Shown here: positions 5,644-7,516 of the stretch, in pieces
Numbering within the stretch: the first letter of the stretch is position 1
Layout of the letters: the number at the start of each line of letters is the position of its first letter
NCBI GenBank assembly: GCA_023248615.1
Contig: JAHFEI010000029.1
Location: 1 to 7,516 of the forward strand
DNA: 7,516 nucleotides
Reading direction: 5' to 3'
Source: Nitrospinales bacterium
GTDB taxonomy: Bacteria; Nitrospinota_A; UBA7883; JACRGQ01
The notes under the pieces: model-generated
Database searches by the model: none
What the model saw: only the letters and a program-made list of their open reading frames with translations
What the model was told of the DNA's origin: nothing
Position numbers and translations under genes: made by a program

Positions 5644-6561
5644 ATGTCGCTAGCCCTTAGCATCCGAGCCGCCTCCGCAAGCGAACTTCAACTAATTGAA
5701 TTCGAGATTTTCGAAAAGAATCCGGACGGTGGCATAGCCTCTAACTTCTACGGCATCAGCGTCAACAAAGTGCGGGAGGTCATCAGAACCCCGGACTCCA
5801 TAGCGCGCACCGCTAAAGACCACCCCGCCATGGAGGGAGTCATTGACCTGCGTGGTGAAGTGATACCGGTGATACACCTGCCGAAATGGCTGGGAAAGTA
5901 CGACCCGCAGTTCAAATACGAACGCATAGTCATAGTGGAGTTCAACATGCTCCGCGCCGGACTTTTAGTTAACCGGGTGCAACGCATCCATCATATCCCT
6001 TATGCCAAATACTCCCCCCCTACCCCGTTCATGCGTGGCGGAAAGCAGATAGTCACCACCGGCGTCATACGTAACGAGGGAAAAATCGTTATGATGCTGG
6101 ACTTTGAAAACATGCTGGCCGATATAGACCCGGAAACGCGAGCCGATATGAGCGAATTCAAACCTGTGGCCCAAAACCACGGAAAGTTATTGGTTGTGGA
6201 TGATTCCGAAGTGTCCAGGGAAATGCTTTGCAATGCCCTCACGCAGTCCGGCTATACGGTACTGGAGGCGCAAAACGGGCTGGACGCGCTAGACATACTG
6301 GAGGAACATTTCCAGCAAAGCCAGTCGCTGGTACACGCGGTGGTTACGGATGTGGAAATGCCACTGATGGACGGCCTAACCATGATATCCAAATTGAAAG
6401 AGGACAAAAGGTTCCGCGAGATACCGGTTATCATATTCTCTTCCATGGCTTCGGAGGAAAGGATAGCGCGCTGGAAAACTATGGGAGCCGACGATTGCAT
6501 AGGCAAGCCTCTCCTCTCCGTCCTTCTGGAACGGATAGGCGACCTAACGCCAAACTCCTGA
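5644..6561 (+). CDS. cheV: CheV-type chemotaxis coupling protein (CheW-REC)
   Basis: This 305-residue protein has the size and order of CheV: a CheW-like domain (about 14-165) followed by a receiver (181-300). CheV links chemoreceptors to the kinase CheA at the receptor array, and its receiver is thought to tune or buffer signalling when phosphorylated. The CheW part shows YGISVNKVREVI and GVIDLRGEVIPVIHL. The receiver is complete: acidic pair Asp186/Asp187, phosphoacceptor Asp236 in TDVEMPLMDG, Ser266 at the conserved Thr/Ser position (exactly +30) and Lys288 (exactly +52). The ATG lies 2 nt after the pfk stop and no Shine-Dalgarno is visible, so translational coupling to pfk is likely. No other chemotaxis gene is in the window. 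The gene converges on the small exported protein, with 40 bp between and no convincing terminator. Confidence 0.93.
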   Translation: MSLALSIRAASASELQLIEFEIFEKNPDGGIASNFYGISVNKVREVIRTPDSIARTAKDHPAMEGVIDLRGEVIPVIHLPKWLGKYDPQFKYERIVIVEFNMLRAGLLVNRVQRIHHIPYAKYSPPTPFMRGGKQIVTTGVIRNEGKIVMMLDFENMLADIDPETRADMSEFKPVAQNHGKLLVVDDSEVSREMLCNALTQSGYTVLEAQNGLDALDILEEHFQQSQSLVHAVVTDVEMPLMDGLTMISKLKEDKRFREIPVIIFSSMASEERIARWKTMGADDCIGKPLLSVLLERIGDLTPNS

Positions 6562-6601
6562 GTCACATTATCTGCGTGCATAAGACGCATCCCAGGCTGG
6601 C

Positions 6602-6874
6602 TTACTCCGCGTACTTGCACCCAACCAGCACGGCGGGTTCCATTGAATTGTAGCTGATATAGCTACCTTTCACGACATACCACCAACCGTTGGAGTACGC
6701 TTTTTTGCCCTTTTGGGAATGCAGTTGCTTGACTGTTGACGTCTTGCCGTTGTCGCATTTGATCACGTATTGGGTTTCTTCCTCGTACTCAATTTTCTTT
6801 TGCACGCTCCACGCGGATGCGATGGTAGCCACAGATAAAAAACAAAAGCATAACAGTAAAATCTTCCTACACAT
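6602..6874 (-). CDS. Small exported protein of unknown function
   Basis: This 90-residue protein is not one I recognise. Residues 1-21 form a clear Sec signal peptide: a short basic start (MCRK), a hydrophobic core, and an ASA site predicting cleavage before Trp22. Cys9 and Cys11 lie inside the signal and Cys11 is not in a lipobox, so a lipoprotein is unlikely. The mature part (about 69 residues) is hydrophilic, rich in Lys, Tyr and Ser, with a WWYVV strand. It has just two cysteines, Cys40 and Cys86, which could form a disulfide in the periplasm; a small beta-rich fold is inferred. The ATG lies one base after the stop of the TPR gene, and an AAGGTG tract about ten bases upstream lies inside that gene. 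The two are therefore probably co-translated. Confidence 0.75.
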   Translation of the reverse strand: MCRKILLLCFCFLSVATIASAWSVQKKIEYEEETQYVIKCDNGKTSTVKQLHSQKGKKAYSNGWWYVVKGSYISYNSMEPAVLVGCKYAE

Positions 6875-6875
6875 C

Positions 6876-7516
6876 TTAACCGTGCACCTTTTCCAGCATT
6901 TCCTTGGCCACCTTCATACCGGGTTCCAGTTCTAGGCATTTCTTAAAAAACCCGACAGCCTTGGGACCATCATTCCTGCGATGCCACATCATGCCGACAT
7001 TGAAGTAAATCCCCGGATCATTCTTGTCCAGTTCCATGGCCTTATTGTACGTCTGCTCGGCCTCTTCAAACCGGCTGGCGCGGCTAAGCGCAATCCCGAT
7101 ACGGTTGTAAACATATATGAACTCCGGCGATTGGTTCCGCGCCATGTTAAAGTAATGCAACGCCTCGTCTATAAGGTTCTTCTCAAGGAACATGTTGCCC
7201 ATGTCCATTATCATCCTGACGTTGTTCGGCTCCATCGTTAGCGCCTTATCGAACATTTCCGTGGCCTTTTGGATATCCCCCTTCTCAAAATTGGCCTTGC
7301 CGATAAGATATACGGCCTTTGCGTTATCAGGGGAATGTTCATAGGCTCTTTCCAGCACCCGCACCGCCGTATCAAAATCGGACTTTTCTATCAGCGCCTC
7401 ACCCATCTTAAGGTACGCATCCAGAAACTTTGGGTCTTCCTTCAGCGCAAGCCGCAGTTCCTCCTTCGCCTTGTCCACATCCCCGTTTTCAAGGGCCTTG
7501 CACCCCAAATGGTAAT
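6876..7516 (-). CDS. Tetratricopeptide-repeat protein (5' partial)
   Basis: The frame is open to the right edge, continuing as ...Y-H-L-G upstream of an in-frame TTG, so the true start lies outside the window. The visible part is about 213 residues and consists of six consecutive 34-residue TPR units followed by a short capping helix (AKEMLEKVHG). Each unit keeps the family pattern: Gly or Ala near position 8, a GD/SD/ND-like turn, Ala at 20 and Pro near 32 (for example KEDPKF, EHSPDN, TMEPNN, NQSPEF, LELEPGM). TPRs are protein-binding scaffolds, and no enzymatic domain is seen. Whether an N-terminal signal, membrane anchor or further domain exists cannot be told. The last codon is followed after one base by the small exported protein, which suggests a shared operon and perhaps a shared envelope role. 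Confidence 0.92.
   Translation of the reverse strand, partial: YHLGCKALENGDVDKAKEELRLALKEDPKFLDAYLKMGEALIEKSDFDTAVRVLERAYEHSPDNAKAVYLIGKANFEKGDIQKATEMFDKALTMEPNNVRMIMDMGNMFLEKNLIDEALHYFNMARNQSPEFIYVYNRIGIALSRASRFEEAEQTYNKAMELDKNDPGIYFNVGMMWHRRNDGPKAVGFFKKCLELEPGMKVAKEMLEKVHG

Noticed and set aside
6573..6589. TGCGT...ACGCA hairpin as a terminator between cheV and the small exported gene
   Set aside because: The stem has only five pairs with a 7-nt loop and no T-run follows on either strand.

Overview
The window reads as ordinary chromosomal sequence from a motile, Gram-negative-type bacterium of moderate GC (slightly above half by eye). The mix of a PAS hybrid kinase, a CheV coupling protein, a TPR protein and a patatin lipase fits environmental Deltaproteobacteria-, Nitrospinota- or Nitrospirota-like lineages, but nothing here fixes the taxon. 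Eight protein genes cover almost everything. Two of them run off the window edges. No rRNA, tRNA, CRISPR array, transposase or phage gene is visible.

Layout. (1) The left edge to 1709 (+) is the 3' part of a hybrid sensor histidine kinase (PAS-PAS-HisKA-HATPase-receiver) whose receiver has Asn where the phosphoacceptor Asp should be. (2) Convergent to it, on the minus strand, are a nitroreductase-family flavoprotein (1725-2324) and, upstream of that, a single-span membrane protein (2373-3020) with a His-rich N-terminus and a C-terminal repeat resembling the MshEN / GspE N-terminal fold. (3) A divergent intergenic region of 175 bp (3021-3195) carries three short palindromes and a TATAAAAT box. 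It leads into a patatin-like phospholipase (3196-4350, +). (4) A 211-bp intergenic region (4351-4561) holds a REP-like double hairpin (4433-4481) and a plausible sigma70-type promoter placed almost on the start codon of the next gene. (5) A 6-phosphofructokinase (4562-5641, +) is followed after 2 nt by cheV (5644-6561, +), an unusual pairing of glycolysis with chemotaxis signalling. (6) On the minus strand, a six-repeat TPR protein (right edge to 6876) is followed after 1 nt by a small exported protein with two cysteines in its mature part (6602-6874).

Functionally the window is mostly signalling (hybrid kinase, CheV) beside housekeeping and lipid metabolism (PFK, nitroreductase, patatin). 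I see no coherent multi-gene defence, mobile or biosynthetic system. The points most worth following are the pseudo-receiver in the kinase, the MshEN-like membrane protein, the pfk-cheV pair with its possibly leaderless start, and the REP-like element.
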